The position numbers were made by a program, and so were the translations under genes. DNA of 64,000 nucleotides from Syntrophorhabdaceae bacterium PtaU1.Bin034. Lineage in GTDB: Bacteria; Desulfobacterota_G; Syntrophorhabdia; Syntrophorhabdales; WCHB1-27. The notes beneath the pieces were generated by a model. That model did no database searches, was not told where the DNA came from, and saw only the letters and a list, made by a program, of their open reading frames with translations. The stretch lies in the NCBI GenBank assembly GCA_002067405.1, contig MVRP01000003.1, forward strand, positions 1 to 64,000, read 5' to 3'. Below are positions 16,219-25,067 of the stretch, one piece after another. Within the stretch, counting starts at the first letter, position 1. Each line of letters opens with the position of its first letter.

Positions 16219-17040
16219 TTACGGCTTGACCTCAAACGTCAATGTTGCCTGATAGTTGTATTGATCCGCCAATTCCCCGTCCGGATAAGGGAGCTTGTGG
16301 TTGGTGAACACCATCCATGTCCCCGGCTGAAGCAGCCTTATCTCCGCTACCCCCTTGTTATAGGACGAGGCCCAGGCAGTATAGGCAAAGACGTCCGTCT
16401 TGTTGCTGAACCCCATATAGGTGGCGTAGACCATCACCGATTCGTCGAGGGGTTTTCCATTGTGGAGCACCCTGAGAGGGAGTATGTCATTGGTCCTGAG
16501 GTCACCGGGGTCCTTCAAAGGCACTATTTCGAGGCCGTGGCCCAGCACCCGAGAGTAGCTGTCTCCCCCGCTCTTGCCGCCGATATTCACCACGGCCTTG
16601 CAGAAGCTCTGGGAATAGGTCACCTTGCCTTTGATCGTTTCTCCTTTCAGTTCCTTTTTTGGCTGACGCTTATAACCTTTACTGGTGAAGGCGCCGAAAT
16701 TCCCCTTGCCTTCCATGACGACGAGGTACGTGCCTTCCGTCAGGTCCTCCGTTGATTCGAACTGCACCTGGGAATACTTGTCCTTTCCCAGGACCCTCTG
16801 TTCTGCCTTCGCTTCCTGGTCCTTGGGGTTGATGAAGTACAGTTCTTCTATCCTTTCATTGTCGTAGAAGCTGTGGCCGAAGGGGTAGTTATGCCCGTAG
16901 GCGATAAAGAACCTTATGGGCGTCCGTGTCTCCGTCAGGTAGTTGTTGACATTGAGCCACGGGTGGCACGCCTGCGCCCCCTGGGTTGACAAAAACATCC
17001 CGACAACCGCCAGTAATACTGCTATCAATGCTTTTCTCAT
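16219..17040 (-). CDS. DUF4198 periplasmic protein
   Basis: 273 residues. The signal peptide is clear (LIAVLLAVVGMFLSTQGAQA, cleavage near 24), followed at once by CHPWLNVNNYLTET, the His-containing N-terminus typical of DUF4198. The rest is beta-rich, with FFIAYGHNYPFGH, VPLKDPGDL and WMVFTNHKLPYPDG. DUF4198 proteins are periplasmic and usually sit beside nickel or cobalt uptake genes, where they are thought to bind or sense the metal. Here it lies upstream of DUF2162-ExbB-DUF2149 and downstream of a second small periplasmic protein on the same strand. The gene is intact. Confidence 0.85.
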   Translation of the reverse strand: MRKALIAVLLAVVGMFLSTQGAQACHPWLNVNNYLTETRTPIRFFIAYGHNYPFGHSFYDNERIEELYFINPKDQEAKAEQRVLGKDKYSQVQFESTEDLTEGTYLVVMEGKGNFGAFTSKGYKRQPKKELKGETIKGKVTYSQSFCKAVVNIGGKSGGDSYSRVLGHGLEIVPLKDPGDLRTNDILPLRVLHNGKPLDESVMVYATYMGFSNKTDVFAYTAWASSYNKGVAEIRLLQPGTWMVFTNHKLPYPDGELADQYNYQATLTFEVKP

Positions 17041-17144
17041 GGTACTTTTAACCTCCTGTTGTAGTAGTTAGTAGAATTCCGTACATATCTCCCGTACATT
17101 GCCGGTCGCGCCCCTCACGGTGTGTCTCTTGCCCTGCACCTCGT

Positions 17145-17465
17145 TCATTCGGTAATGTCCTTGCTGTCTACCTCCACCACGTGTCCGGGCCCGGCGTCGA
17201 AGACGACCTTGTAGGCGCCGGTAGCGGGCTTCTTGAACGTAAAAGTGCTGAGCTTATCCATCCTGCCCTTTGTGAGTGTTTTTCCGGCGGCGTCCCTGAC
17301 CTCCATCGATACCCCCGCTGCCGACGAGCCGTCTGAAAAACCTCCTTCGCAGGTGATTGTGCCGTCGCCGCTGTCGAAGCAGGAGCACAAGGGCGTATGG
17401 GCATACACCTGGCTTGTCAGAAAAATTCCAAGAGACAGGATACCGAAGATGATCTTTTTGCGCAT
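17145..17465 (-). CDS. Small periplasmic protein of metal-uptake locus
   Basis: 106 residues with an N-terminal signal peptide (IIFGILSLGIFLTSQVYA) and mature start HTPLCSCFDSGDGTITCEGG, rich in Cys and His near the N-terminus. The remainder is a beta-sandwich-like domain (GVSMEVRDAAGKTLTKGRMD, GAYKVVFDAGPGHVVEVDSK) resembling small carboxypeptidase-regulatory or DUF4198-type domains. A metal-binding role is inferred from position and Cys/His content. The last 30 codons are duplicated in the decayed second locus (42341-42433). It precedes the DUF4198 gene by 105 bases on the same strand. Confidence 0.65.
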   Translation of the reverse strand: MRKKIIFGILSLGIFLTSQVYAHTPLCSCFDSGDGTITCEGGFSDGSSAAGVSMEVRDAAGKTLTKGRMDKLSTFTFKKPATGAYKVVFDAGPGHVVEVDSKDITE

Positions 17466-17513
17466 GGTTGTTCCTCCTCATTCATTTTCCTGCCGGTCGT
17501 TAAACCGGCTCTT

Positions 17514-20072
17514 TCATGGCCCCAGACTGTCCTCTCGGGTTATGCTCATGGATGTGAGGGCCGGTTGTCCGCCCCGGCTCCCCGGTTGCGTCCCGTCCCC
17601 GTTCTCCGGCCGTAACCCCTCTGTGTCCCTTTGCCTCATAAATCCGGCAAGGAGCGTCAAGACCAGGGCCAGGCCGTAGAAAAGGGCCATGGCCTGGATT
17701 CCCGAGAGCACCAGGGCTTTTCCCAGGGAAAAGACGAGCACGGCCGATGCGAAACCCAAAAGCATGGGATACCCCAGGGAAAAGAACATCCACCTGACGG
17801 ACCCTGTCTGGGTTTTCACCGCAATCGCCGTAGCGATGCACGGCGGGTAGAGCACCATGAAGAGCATCAGGGCAAGGGTATGGAGCGGCGTAAGGCCCGT
17901 CCCATGGGCGGCCATGCGTGTCTCCAGGGCCTCCCTGCTTTCACCCTGCTCATAGATGGCCCCAAGGGTGGCCACGCTGCTCTCCTTGGCGGCCAGGGCG
18001 CTCAAAAGCGCCACATTGATACGCCAGTCAAAGCCCGCCCAAGTGGTGACGGGCTCCAGTCTCTTGCCGAGCCGGCCGAGCATGCTGCGCTCCAGGCGCT
18101 CTTTTCTCATATCGATAAGGAGCCTCTCCCTGCCCCGGACCAAAGTCCTGAGGGCCCGGTTGACCCTTGCCGCCTCAGGGTTGCCGCCGGGTTGCACAAT
18201 AGCGAAGAAAACGGGATTCCGCTCCTTGAACCGCCTGTTCACGGATGCTGCTGCCCCTTCTCCCCCGGCCGCCATCCTCGCCTTTTTATACGCATCCCCG
18301 TAAAGGATGAGGGGCATAAGGTCGTTATCCTGTATGGTGTCGCGGTAAGGGGTTTCTCCTGCCGCCCTGAAAAAGTCCTCCGTGAGCCGGTTTCTTTCAT
18401 CCTCGTAAAGGGCCATCTTGCCGGTGTCCAGACCGGGAAACTGCAGGAGGACAAAGATGACCGCCGCCACAGCCGCCACAATGGTCGTGATCTTTTTCAG
18501 GTAGAGCCAGAGCCTTTCCATGGCCTTGCCCAATACGCCCCTGATCGTCGGCAGGTGGTACGCCGGCATCTCCATGACGAAGGGCGCGGTTTCCTTGCTC
18601 CTCAGGACGGTCATGGCCAGCACCTTCGCCACGGGGAGGACGATGAGGAGGCTCACGGTGGAGATAAAGAACATGGCAAACCCCTTGTGCCCGGCAAAGT
18701 ACGCGTTGATGAGGAGGATATAAAGGGGCACCTTCGCCAGGCAGTTGAGCATGGGTATGGTCAGGATTGTGGCCAGGCGGGACCGTTCGTCGGGGATGCC
18801 CTTGCAGGCCATCACTGCGGGCACCGCGCACCCTCCGACGTAGATCCCGCCCAGCACCATCGGAGGATGGATTGTCCATGGAGTCCGAAACGGTGGAGGA
18901 TGCGGTCCATGATAAAGGCCATGCGGGGCATGTAGCCGCTATCCTCCAGAATGGCGATGAGGGCAAAAAGGATGAAGAATATGGGGATGTAATTCAAAAG
19001 CGCGTTGATGCTGTCCGTGAACCAGAGGAAGAAGGACCGGGTCAGGGGGATCTCGGTGAATCCCGGCGCCGGGGTAACGGTCTCCACCAGACCGCGGAGC
19101 GTTGCCAGGAGAGGCCACGTATAAGCGGTGAGCTTATAGCCCTGGACGATTGAAAGGTAGTAGAGCAGGTACATCACCGCGATAAGCATGGCCGGTCCCG
19201 CAAAACGGTTGCAGACGACCCCGTCGATCCGGTCGGACAGGGGGCGCCGGGCGGGTGATGCAGGAAGCGGCCATAGCATTGGCGATACCGTGTCTGCTTC
19301 GGGCGATATGTACTTCCGGCGCTTCCTTCGATTGTTCTTCGAAGGCTTTCCGGTTGTCCCGGGCTGATCCGATCACATGATCGGCATCGCTGCGGTTCTT
19401 CCGGATCAGCTCCTCTGCCCCGTCATCACCCTCCATGAGCTTCGCGGCCGTCCAGCGCAGGGGATGCGCGCCGTCGGCCGTGGCGCCCGAGGAAAGTCTT
19501 CTTTCCATATCCCGGAGGAAAGGCTCCATACGGCCGTAGTCAAGGCTCAGCGGCTCGACCTTTACGGGCGAGTCGAGTTGGGCGGAGATGGCCCGCAGGA
19601 GGGCTTTCTTGCTGTGGCCCTTCTTCATGGATGTGGCAACCACGGGAACCCCGAGCAGGCGTTCGAGGGCGGCAACGTCGATCTCGAGACCCCGCTTCCG
19701 CGCTATGTCCATCATGTTCAGGTTGACCACAAGGGGGATCCCCATTTCCCGCAGTTGGAGGGTGAGGACGAGGCCCTGTCCCAGGGCGGAGGCGTCCACT
19801 ATGTTCAACACGAGGGAGGGGGTTTCGTGGATCAGGAAACTGCCTGTTATCCGCTCTTCAAGGGAGAGGGACGCGAGGGTGTATGTCCCCGGCAGGTCCA
19901 CTATCTCCAACCTGTGGCCCCCCGTTTTGAACCACCCGCTCATCCTGTCCACGGTGACCCCCGGCCAGTTGGCCACACGCTGGTGCGCCCCCGTGAGGGC
20001 GTTGAACACCGTTGACTTGCCGCAGTTGGGCTGCCCCACCAGGGCCAGGAGAAATTCGCCCTCTTTCTTCAC
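17514..20072 (-). pseudogene. feoB: FeoB ferrous iron transporter, interrupted by two frameshifts
   Basis: From ATG 20072 (overlapping feoA by 4 bases) the G domain is complete: G1 GQPNCGKST (13-21), G3 DLPGTYTL and G4 NMMD, followed by the regulatory linker. After CITRPA (about 19240-19255) one base is missing and the permease continues in a second frame (ARRPLSDRIDGVVCNRFAGP, SFFLWFTDSINALLNYIPIF). After HGQSIL (about 18850) another base is missing and the third frame carries GGIYVGGCAVPAVMACKGI through the second gate and a Lys/Arg-rich C-terminus to 17514. FeoB imports Fe2+ across the inner membrane. With the two bases restored the protein would be full length (about 850 residues), so sequencing error is a real alternative to gene death. 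Confidence 0.85.
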
Positions 20073-20293
20073 GCGGGGTCGACCTCTATGAATCTCGCCT
20101 CAGTGCGCCTGAGGCTCAAGAATACGCTGTTTATTTCAACCTCCATGGGGTCCTGAAGCGGCGCGTTGCGGACCACCCGCATGCTCAACCCCGGATATAT
20201 GCCCATGGCGAGTAAACGCCTGCCGAGCTTATCCCGGGACAAAAGCCTTTTGATGCGGCACTCGCTTCCGGGCTTCAGTTGATCGAGGGTCAT
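20069..20293 (-). CDS. feoA: FeoA, SH3-like partner of FeoB
   Basis: 74 residues from ATG 20293, the start of the FeoA fold (MTLDQLKPGSECRIKRLLS); the longer frame upstream lacks coding character. The SH3-like core LGRRLLAMGIYPGLSMRVVR and EINSVFLSLRRTEARFIEV are typical. FeoA is cytoplasmic and aids FeoB. The stop overlaps the feoB start by four bases. A decayed copy of the first 12 codons is found at 42930-42967, fused to feoB sequence. Confidence 0.9.
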   Translation of the reverse strand: MTLDQLKPGSECRIKRLLSRDKLGRRLLAMGIYPGLSMRVVRNAPLQDPMEVEINSVFLSLRRTEARFIEVDPA

Positions 20294-20502
20294 ATCTCTT
20301 CTCTGCTCCTTGCCGTACTTTCCGTTCTTCCCTGATACAGTTCCAAAAAAGCCTTGAAGACGAGGCGCACACCAAATCAACCTGCTGACGTGACAGACTT
20401 GTGTGTCCTTTTGTCGCACATGATTTCGTTCCTTCTTTCTTTGTAAACACTTCACAGGGCGTTGCCGGTTCCCGCTTTCTTAACGGCGGCCTCCATAAAA
20501 GA

Positions 20503-20573
20503 GCCGACCGGACAACCGCAGTCTGCCCATGACGGATTTCCTCCGTGCGGGCGCCTCCGGTTGTCCGGTCGGC
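20503..20573 (-). repeat. Repeated metal-gene element, copy 3 (full hairpin)
   Basis: Perfect 16-bp arms at 20503-20518 and 20558-20573 enclose a second small hairpin (ACGGA/TCCGT, 20532-20546) flanked by GCCC/GGGC. On the minus strand the 5' arm and junction read GACCGGACAACCGGAGGC. Compared with copy 4, the outermost pair changes from G-C to T-A on both sides, i.e. pairing is conserved. It lies between the DUF2292 gene and feoA. Function unknown: structured leader RNA, terminator-like hairpin or repeat element. Confidence 0.7.
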
Positions 20574-20612
20574 TTCAATCGCATGCGCCGCCCTAAGCGG
20601 CGAGGCATCGGG

Positions 20613-20819
20613 CTAATCGCGAAATCTCGTCTTTTCTCTCTTCTCGACCTGCACGATCTTTGAGTCGTGAATGGTGATCACGATCTCGCCGTAGCTTACT
20701 TGCTGGATGATCTGCATTAGCTTTTCCATGACCCCCGGTAGTACTTCTGTTGCAGTGCCTCTGCAACCCACAGCCCGCTTCTCAGTGGTCTTCTTGCCCT
20801 TGTGCTGCATAGACGTCAC
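20613..20819 (-). CDS. DUF2292 (YezD-like) small protein
   Basis: 68 residues. The C-terminal two-thirds carry the DUF2292 pattern: LMQIIQQVSYGEIVITIHDS then KIVQVEKREKTRF. Proteins of this family are about 60 residues long, basic and of unknown function, often near sulfur- or metal-related genes. The start overlaps the stop of tonB by four bases (ATGA), so it is the last gene of exbB-exbD-tonB. The C-terminal half is duplicated in the decayed locus at 43682. Confidence 0.75.
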   Translation of the reverse strand: MTSMQHKGKKTTEKRAVGCRGTATEVLPGVMEKLMQIIQQVSYGEIVITIHDSKIVQVEKREKTRFRD

Positions 20820-21646
20820 CCGATCCGGTACTCTATTGGGATGACGATCTCCGCCCTCACCGGAGGCTTCGGAAAAGGCTGCAACCCCTTGATGGTGTTC
20901 AGAGCGTTCTCATCAAGAATCCTGTGGCCCGAGCTTTTCACGATCCTGACGCTCTCCACGCTGCCTCCTTCGCAGATCACAAAGGAGACGGTAAGATTAC
21001 CCTTCCATCCCATCCTGCGTGCAACGGCCGGATAGGTGAGGTTCTTGAGTATCAACTCCCGGATGAAGGCGAAATGTTCCTTGAGATAGGCCGCCTTTCC
21101 GGCGTCGCCCGCATTTCCCGACCCCAATCCCCGGCCTTCTCCTGTGCCGCCTGTTCCGAAGCCGGCCACCGCGGTTCCGGAACCGCCTGCCGCCGAACCT
21201 TCCTCCCGGCCGTCGCTGCCGGAACCGCCGCCAACCTCCGTGGCGCCAAAGAAGGACTGTGCGGACAGGACCGCATCGGAAGGCACCTCCGCCATGTCGT
21301 TCGCTGCCGGTCCTGCAGTGTGCTCCACAGTCTCCTCTGCAACTTGCGGTGCTTTCTCCGCCACCGCCTCGTGCAGGCCGCTTCTTGACGGCGAAGGTGA
21401 CGCAACACGGTCCGTTGCCGGCTTGTTCCGCGGAGCCTTCGCTGCTCTTTCAGCGGCGCGCCTGGAGACCCGGGGCCCGCTTTCTCTGCCGTCTCCACCC
21501 ACAAAGAGCTGCTGCCCGTCAAGGACAACCGTCACCAATTCCCTGTGGATGCCGCCCGTATGGCCGGCAATGACAACGCACAACAGGACTAATGTCGCAT
21601 GGATGACGACTGACGTGCCGAATCCGACAACCTCTGCCCTGCTCAT
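20816..21646 (-). CDS. tonB: TonB energy-transducing protein
   Basis: 276 residues: a single N-terminal membrane helix (about 9-27, VVIHATLVLLCVVIAG), a long low-complexity linker with Gly/Ser-rich runs (GGSGTAVAGFGTGGTGEGRG), and a C-terminal TonB domain from about residue 190 (LILKNLTYPAVARRMGWKGN, VRIVKSSGHRILDENAL, FPKPPVRAEIVIPIEYRIG). It transmits proton-motive energy from ExbB/ExbD to outer-membrane receptors such as the one at 11545. The linker is rich in Ala/Glu/Gly rather than the usual Pro-Glu/Pro-Lys repeats. Confidence 0.9.
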   Translation of the reverse strand: MSRAEVVGFGTSVVIHATLVLLCVVIAGHTGGIHRELVTVVLDGQQLFVGGDGRESGPRVSRRAAERAAKAPRNKPATDRVASPSPSRSGLHEAVAEKAPQVAEETVEHTAGPAANDMAEVPSDAVLSAQSFFGATEVGGGSGSDGREEGSAAGGSGTAVAGFGTGGTGEGRGLGSGNAGDAGKAAYLKEHFAFIRELILKNLTYPAVARRMGWKGNLTVSFVICEGGSVESVRIVKSSGHRILDENALNTIKGLQPFPKPPVRAEIVIPIEYRIG

Positions 21647-21657
21647 CGCTCTCCCTT

Positions 21658-22041
21658 TTATTCAGGCCTTCGTTCCGTCTGTAAAGCAACCTTCCTGAAC
21701 CCCCGGCCCGAGAGGACGTCGAGGACATCCACGCAGGTCTGCACCGCAAGATGCCGGTCTGCCTTTACAAGGACGGGCGTCTCTCTTCCGAGTGAATCGA
21801 TCTTCGCCCCGAGACCCGCAAGGGTGGTCGGGACCGACTCAAGATAGACGATGCCTCTGCCGTCGATCGCTATCGTCACGGTCTTGAGCAGTTGCTTCTC
21901 ATCACGGGAAGCCTTCGGCACGTCAATGGGAATCAGACCGCTTGCGATAAACGTGGAGGTCATGAGGACGATCGTGAGAAGGACCATCATCACGTCCACC
22001 AGGGGAATCACGTTCATGTAATCAAAGCCCTTTTCTTCCAT
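21658..22041 (-). CDS. exbD: ExbD/TolR family protein
   Basis: 127 residues, with a short cytoplasmic tail, one membrane helix carrying the essential Asp (NVIPLVDVMMVLLTIVLM, Asp16) and a periplasmic ExbD domain (IPIDVPKASRDEKQL, TPVLVKADRHLAVQTCVDVL). It pairs with ExbB to form the proton-conducting motor of TonB. The 5' end overlaps exbB by 20 bases, and tonB follows after 11 bases. Intact. Confidence 0.9.
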   Translation of the reverse strand: MEEKGFDYMNVIPLVDVMMVLLTIVLMTSTFIASGLIPIDVPKASRDEKQLLKTVTIAIDGRGIVYLESVPTTLAGLGAKIDSLGRETPVLVKADRHLAVQTCVDVLDVLSGRGFRKVALQTERRPE

Positions 22042-22456
22042 TGGCGATCTCCCATTTCAGCATGAGCTCCTTTGCCGATCTCAGAAGAAGGTTGTAGAGG
22101 ACCACCGCGGGGATGGCCACCAGCAGCCCGATAGCCGTCGCCTTGAGGGCAAGGGCCAGGCCGGACATGATGTGCCCCGGGTCCGTGATGCCATGCCGGC
22201 CTATGGAGGCAAAGGTAAGCATGATGCCCAGCACCGTACCGAGAAGTCCTACGTAGGGGGCATTGCTGCCGACCGTTGCGATCAGGTGGAGCCTTCTCGT
22301 GAGGTAGAGTTCCAGTTCCTTTTTATCGGCATAGGAGTCGAACCGTATCTTTCTGAAGCACCAGGCCCTTTCTATGGCCACGGCGATGGCCGCTATGCTC
22401 ATGACTATAAGGATTCCTATGATGCCGTAATCGATTACCGCATGAAGCCATTCCAC
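22022..22456 (-). CDS. exbB: ExbB/TolQ proton-channel protein
   Basis: 144 residues with three membrane helices, the short ExbB form. Conserved blocks: IAVAIERAWCFRK after the first helix, then SNAPYVGLLGTVLGIMLTFA and GLALALKATAIGLLVAIPAV. Translation appears to start with GTG 22456, preceded by GAGAGGTG. It is the first gene of exbB-exbD-tonB-DUF2292. The 230 bases upstream of it are duplicated at 41021-41240, ahead of an unrelated small gene. Confidence 0.9.
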   Translation of the reverse strand: MEWLHAVIDYGIIGILIVMSIAAIAVAIERAWCFRKIRFDSYADKKELELYLTRRLHLIATVGSNAPYVGLLGTVLGIMLTFASIGRHGITDPGHIMSGLALALKATAIGLLVAIPAVVLYNLLLRSAKELMLKWEIANGRKGL

Positions 22457-22494
22457 GTTGACACCTCTCTGTCATCACTTTGCAAGTGAAGCGA

Positions 22495-22626
22495 TTATGC
22501 GAGGCTTGCCCAGGAATGTTTGTATCCCGGGGGTGTGTGGAAGCGGGAATACACAAACTGTTCCTTCTGTTTTTCCGTGTATTCGCTCACTTGCTCATCG
22601 TTTCCTTCCACTTTTACAGCTATGCG
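22495..22626 (-). pseudogene. Conserved C-terminal protein tail of unknown family
   Basis: An open stretch of 43 codons (AVKVEGNDEQVSEYTEKQKE, then FVYSRFHTPPGYKHSWASLA-stop) has protein-like composition and lacks a good start. A further in-frame match (NGPLVRCDDA) lies just upstream in another frame, so a longer gene was probably shifted here. The same stretch, with the same upstream stop, occurs at 41061-41192, so the break predates the duplication or the short frame is the real gene. Family not recognised. Confidence 0.4.
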
Positions 22627-22711
22627 TCATCGCAGCGGACAAGCGGCCCGTTCTGGGGGGAGTGGAGGAAAGACCGGCCGTAGTCCCGATGTCAAAATTG
22701 CACCTCTCTGA

Positions 22712-23150
22712 GAATTAACGCCCACCAGGGCGAAGGCCGGGACAGTCTGGGCGGTGGGGTCCGCATTTCGCCCTAGCCCGATGTCACCGACCACGCTTAA
22801 GCCCTTCATCACCATGTACGTGGCCGCAGTGATGCCGAAAAGAGGGCCTTTCGTTCATCCACCTTGTTCTCGTTCCGGCAATAGCCGTCACTGAAGTGAA
22901 ACGCGAACGGCCCCAGTTGTTTACTTGCGACAAAGGTGAACCCACTGGTTACCCGACCCCTTCCGAAGCTCTTTTTATGGTCACCCACAGGGAACGTAAT
23001 GCCCGGCTTGAGGGCCAGTCCAAAACTGTTCTTTTCGGAGAACGCCATTTTACCTCAAGAGATATGTCGGAAATATCATCATCCTCAAAAAGGCGTCTCC
23101 GCACACGATCACTTTTCTGTTCATCGCCTGTCTCTACTCCAAATTGTTAT
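22712..23150 (-). pseudogene. MetA-pathway/transporter-type outer-membrane protein remnant
   Basis: Minus-strand reading in two or three frames gives SDISLEVKW, FSEKNSFGLALKPGITFPVG, FAFHFSDGYCRNENKVDERK and MVMKGLSVVGDIGLGRNADP. This is the pattern of the Phenol_MetA_deg/transporter family of outer-membrane beta-barrels. It has at least two frameshifts and has lost its final codons, which survive in the other copy (41262-41300). It lies downstream of a Fur-like site at 23152. Confidence 0.65.
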
Positions 23151-23151
23151 C

Positions 23152-23171
23152 GCTAATGCGAACGCATTTGC
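23152..23171. promoter_or_regulatory. Fur-superfamily-like palindrome, copy A
   Basis: GCTAATGCGAACGCATTTGC is a 20-bp imperfect palindrome with 8-base arms and one mismatch. It matches the site at 39409-39428 at 18 of 20 positions. It precedes, on the minus strand, the decayed outer-membrane porin gene. Recognition by Fur, Zur or a relative is inferred from architecture and from the metal-related neighbours. Confidence 0.5.
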
Positions 23172-23247
23172 AATAATATCTCCGAAGGCATCGCCTGTCA
23201 AGCATATTTCGAAAAGAGTCTTGAAAGGGGGCGAAACCATCCAGTGC

Positions 23248-23517
23248 TTACATGTTTCCTTTTCGATGTATAAGGAGAACTCCATCCAGGAACGGTTCGA
23301 GTCGACTCACGCCATGGAGGAAAGTCGGCCGCTGGCTGACGAACCGCCGGTATACCGGTTTCAACTCGAGGAAATAGGGTGCATTTCTCTCCGGGAGCGT
23401 CAGGTCGAGTTTGTAGGCAAGTGACTCTTCAGGCAGGTCTATTTCAACCCGGTGGTTCGCCGCCATCATCTCAAGGGCAAGCCCGGCAAAAAGAAGCCTT
23501 CTGAGCAGTTCAAGCAT
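23248..23517 (-). pseudogene. 3' fragment of a lipoprotein gene
   Basis: The middle of this frame (HRVEIDLPEESLAYKLDLTL to RLEPFLDGVLL) is nearly identical to the C-terminal part of the lipoprotein at 41451-42155. The shared DNA is 23271-23459. The N-terminal 19 residues and the last seven are unrelated, so both sides were replaced by deletion or rearrangement. No signal peptide remains. Confidence 0.7.
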
Positions 23518-23549
23518 AGGGCATAGCTCCTTCTCCTATGACAGCGGCG

Positions 23550-24119
23550 TCAGGCGCGTTCAGACCCGTCCGTATCATGGGGTTTGCCGGTGCCATCCGT
23601 AGCGGTCCTGTCCGGCGGTGCGGCCTGGCGCTTCCTTCGGGAGCGCAGCTTCACGAAGACAACGCTGAACAGGATGCAGACGCAGACGAAGATACCGACC
23701 CGTTGCTGCCCTGGAGTCATGGCACCTTTCTTCACGAACGTGAAGACCTCTACGGGCGGGGCGCCCGGTTTGGGCACATGCTCCCAGGTCCCGCCGGCGT
23801 TGCGCCGGATAGTCATGCTCCCGGGAAAAGAGCGGTTTTCCTTTTTGTCCAGCACCACGAAGTCAATCTGGGCATGATTGCCCTCCTGCTTCAGAGAGAC
23901 AAAGTCCCGGACGTAAAAACGGTGGTTGTTGTCGCCGCCGGCGTCCGCATAGAAATGACGGAGTACGTAGGATTCCACAAAATAAGCTACGTCATTGATT
24001 GTAATGGTCGATTTGGTAAGAGGCGCCTTGACCCGCCCTTTGGTGCTGTGGGCGAAGACCGTTCCGGTGCAGAGGGCGAGCAGGCAGAGCAGGGCTGCAA
24101 ACGTTGTCAGGGTGCGCAT
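23550..24119 (-). CDS. Signal-peptide membrane protein at end of pilus operon
   Basis: 189 residues: a signal peptide (LLCLLALCTGTVFA, cleavage near 23), a periplasmic domain with ITINDVAYFVESYVLRHFYA and HRFYVRDFVSLKQEG, one membrane helix at about 142-160 (QQRVGIFVCVCILFSVVFVK) and a basic cytoplasmic tail. Family not recognised. Its start overlaps the stop of the PpiC-type lipoprotein gene by one base, placing it as the last gene of the pilus/secretion operon. A role as assembly or periplasmic accessory factor is inference from position. Confidence 0.65.
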   Translation of the reverse strand: MRTLTTFAALLCLLALCTGTVFAHSTKGRVKAPLTKSTITINDVAYFVESYVLRHFYADAGGDNNHRFYVRDFVSLKQEGNHAQIDFVVLDKKENRSFPGSMTIRRNAGGTWEHVPKPGAPPVEVFTFVKKGAMTPGQQRVGIFVCVCILFSVVFVKLRSRRKRQAAPPDRTATDGTGKPHDTDGSERA

Positions 24120-25015
24120 CAGATACCTCCCGTTGAGGCCGGCGCGGTGTTGCCGAAGCGCTTCAGTGCCGGCTCATGCTCGCGGACATCGAATTCCTTC
24201 CGGAGGCGATCATAGGTCTTCTTCCACTCGTCGCGATATCGGGAGTAGAGCACGTCATTACGCACGTACTGGGCCTTTTCTTCATAGCTGTACTGGTGCG
24301 GCTCGGTTTTTTGCTGGAGCTGGACCAGGTAAAAACTATCCTTGATCCGTTTCACCCCGGATACCTGCTTGGGGGACATTTTCGCCACGTCATCGCGCAA
24401 CTCGGGCGGCAGCCGGTCCAGAGGGAAACGACCCATATAGCCCCCGGCTTCTTTTGTTCGCTCATCGGTGGAATAGCGCTCCGCGGCGGCGGCAAAGGAC
24501 AGCTCACCGTTGGAGATACGCTGCCGCAGTCTCTCCAGGGCCGCTCCGTCCCCGGATTTGATGACGCTGATTCCATACGAGGCGGGCGTCTGGTAGCTGG
24601 CTTTGTTCTTTTCGTAATACGCACGCACCTCTTCTTCGCCCAAGTCTTTACGGTCGATGTTCGGCACCAGCTTCTCCTGCATTACCTTGAGAAACAGTTC
24701 GGAGATGAAGCCGTGGATCTCCACCCGCAGCCGGGGGTCCTGGTGCAGTTTCTCCTTGAGACCCTTGGCGATGATCATCTCCATGTTGATGGCGTGCTCC
24801 TTGACAAACTCGGGTGTCAGCCGCTCCGGAGCATCCCGGAACATACTTTTCCGGCTGAGCAGCTTCCGGTGCGCTTCCAGGTCTTCAACCGTCAGGTTAC
24901 CCCCCTTGTAGCTGACCGCAACGTTGTCCCCGGCCCTGTCGCCGCAGCCGACTGCCGAGGCGGCCAGCATCACGACGATCAACACTCCTTTCACCATGCG
25001 CCCTACCTGAATCAT
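24119..25015 (-). CDS. PpiC-type peptidyl-prolyl isomerase lipoprotein
   Basis: 298 residues from ATG 25015, chosen for AGGAGG 9 bases upstream and a proper lipoprotein signal (VLIVVMLAASAVGC, lipobox AVGC). An N-terminal SurA/PrsA-like helical chaperone region is followed by a parvulin domain (ASYGISVIKSGDGAALERLR, LSFAAAAERYSTDERTKEAG, GYMGRFPLDRLPPELRDDVA) and a C-terminal helical segment. It likely folds or stabilises exported subunits of the pilus/secretion apparatus; similar PpiC lipoproteins are found in exosortase and pilus loci. It is co-directional with the PilC gene, 52 bases downstream of it. Confidence 0.85.
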   Translation of the reverse strand: MIQVGRMVKGVLIVVMLAASAVGCGDRAGDNVAVSYKGGNLTVEDLEAHRKLLSRKSMFRDAPERLTPEFVKEHAINMEMIIAKGLKEKLHQDPRLRVEIHGFISELFLKVMQEKLVPNIDRKDLGEEEVRAYYEKNKASYQTPASYGISVIKSGDGAALERLRQRISNGELSFAAAAERYSTDERTKEAGGYMGRFPLDRLPPELRDDVAKMSPKQVSGVKRIKDSFYLVQLQQKTEPHQYSYEEKAQYVRNDVLYSRYRDEWKKTYDRLRKEFDVREHEPALKRFGNTAPASTGGI

Positions 25016-25067
25016 AAATCGTGTCCTCCTTTGCTCTGTTGGTTTGTCCATCCGGAACCGGTGCAGT

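Larger units (their letters stand above)
22457..23549. other. Gene-poor stretch of remnants
   Basis: No intact gene is evident over about 1.1 kb. It holds three remnants read on the minus strand (a 44-codon protein tail, a MetA-pathway-type porin and a lipoprotein fragment) and one Fur-like palindrome. Most of it is repeated with different deletions at 41021-41760. Confidence 0.7.
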
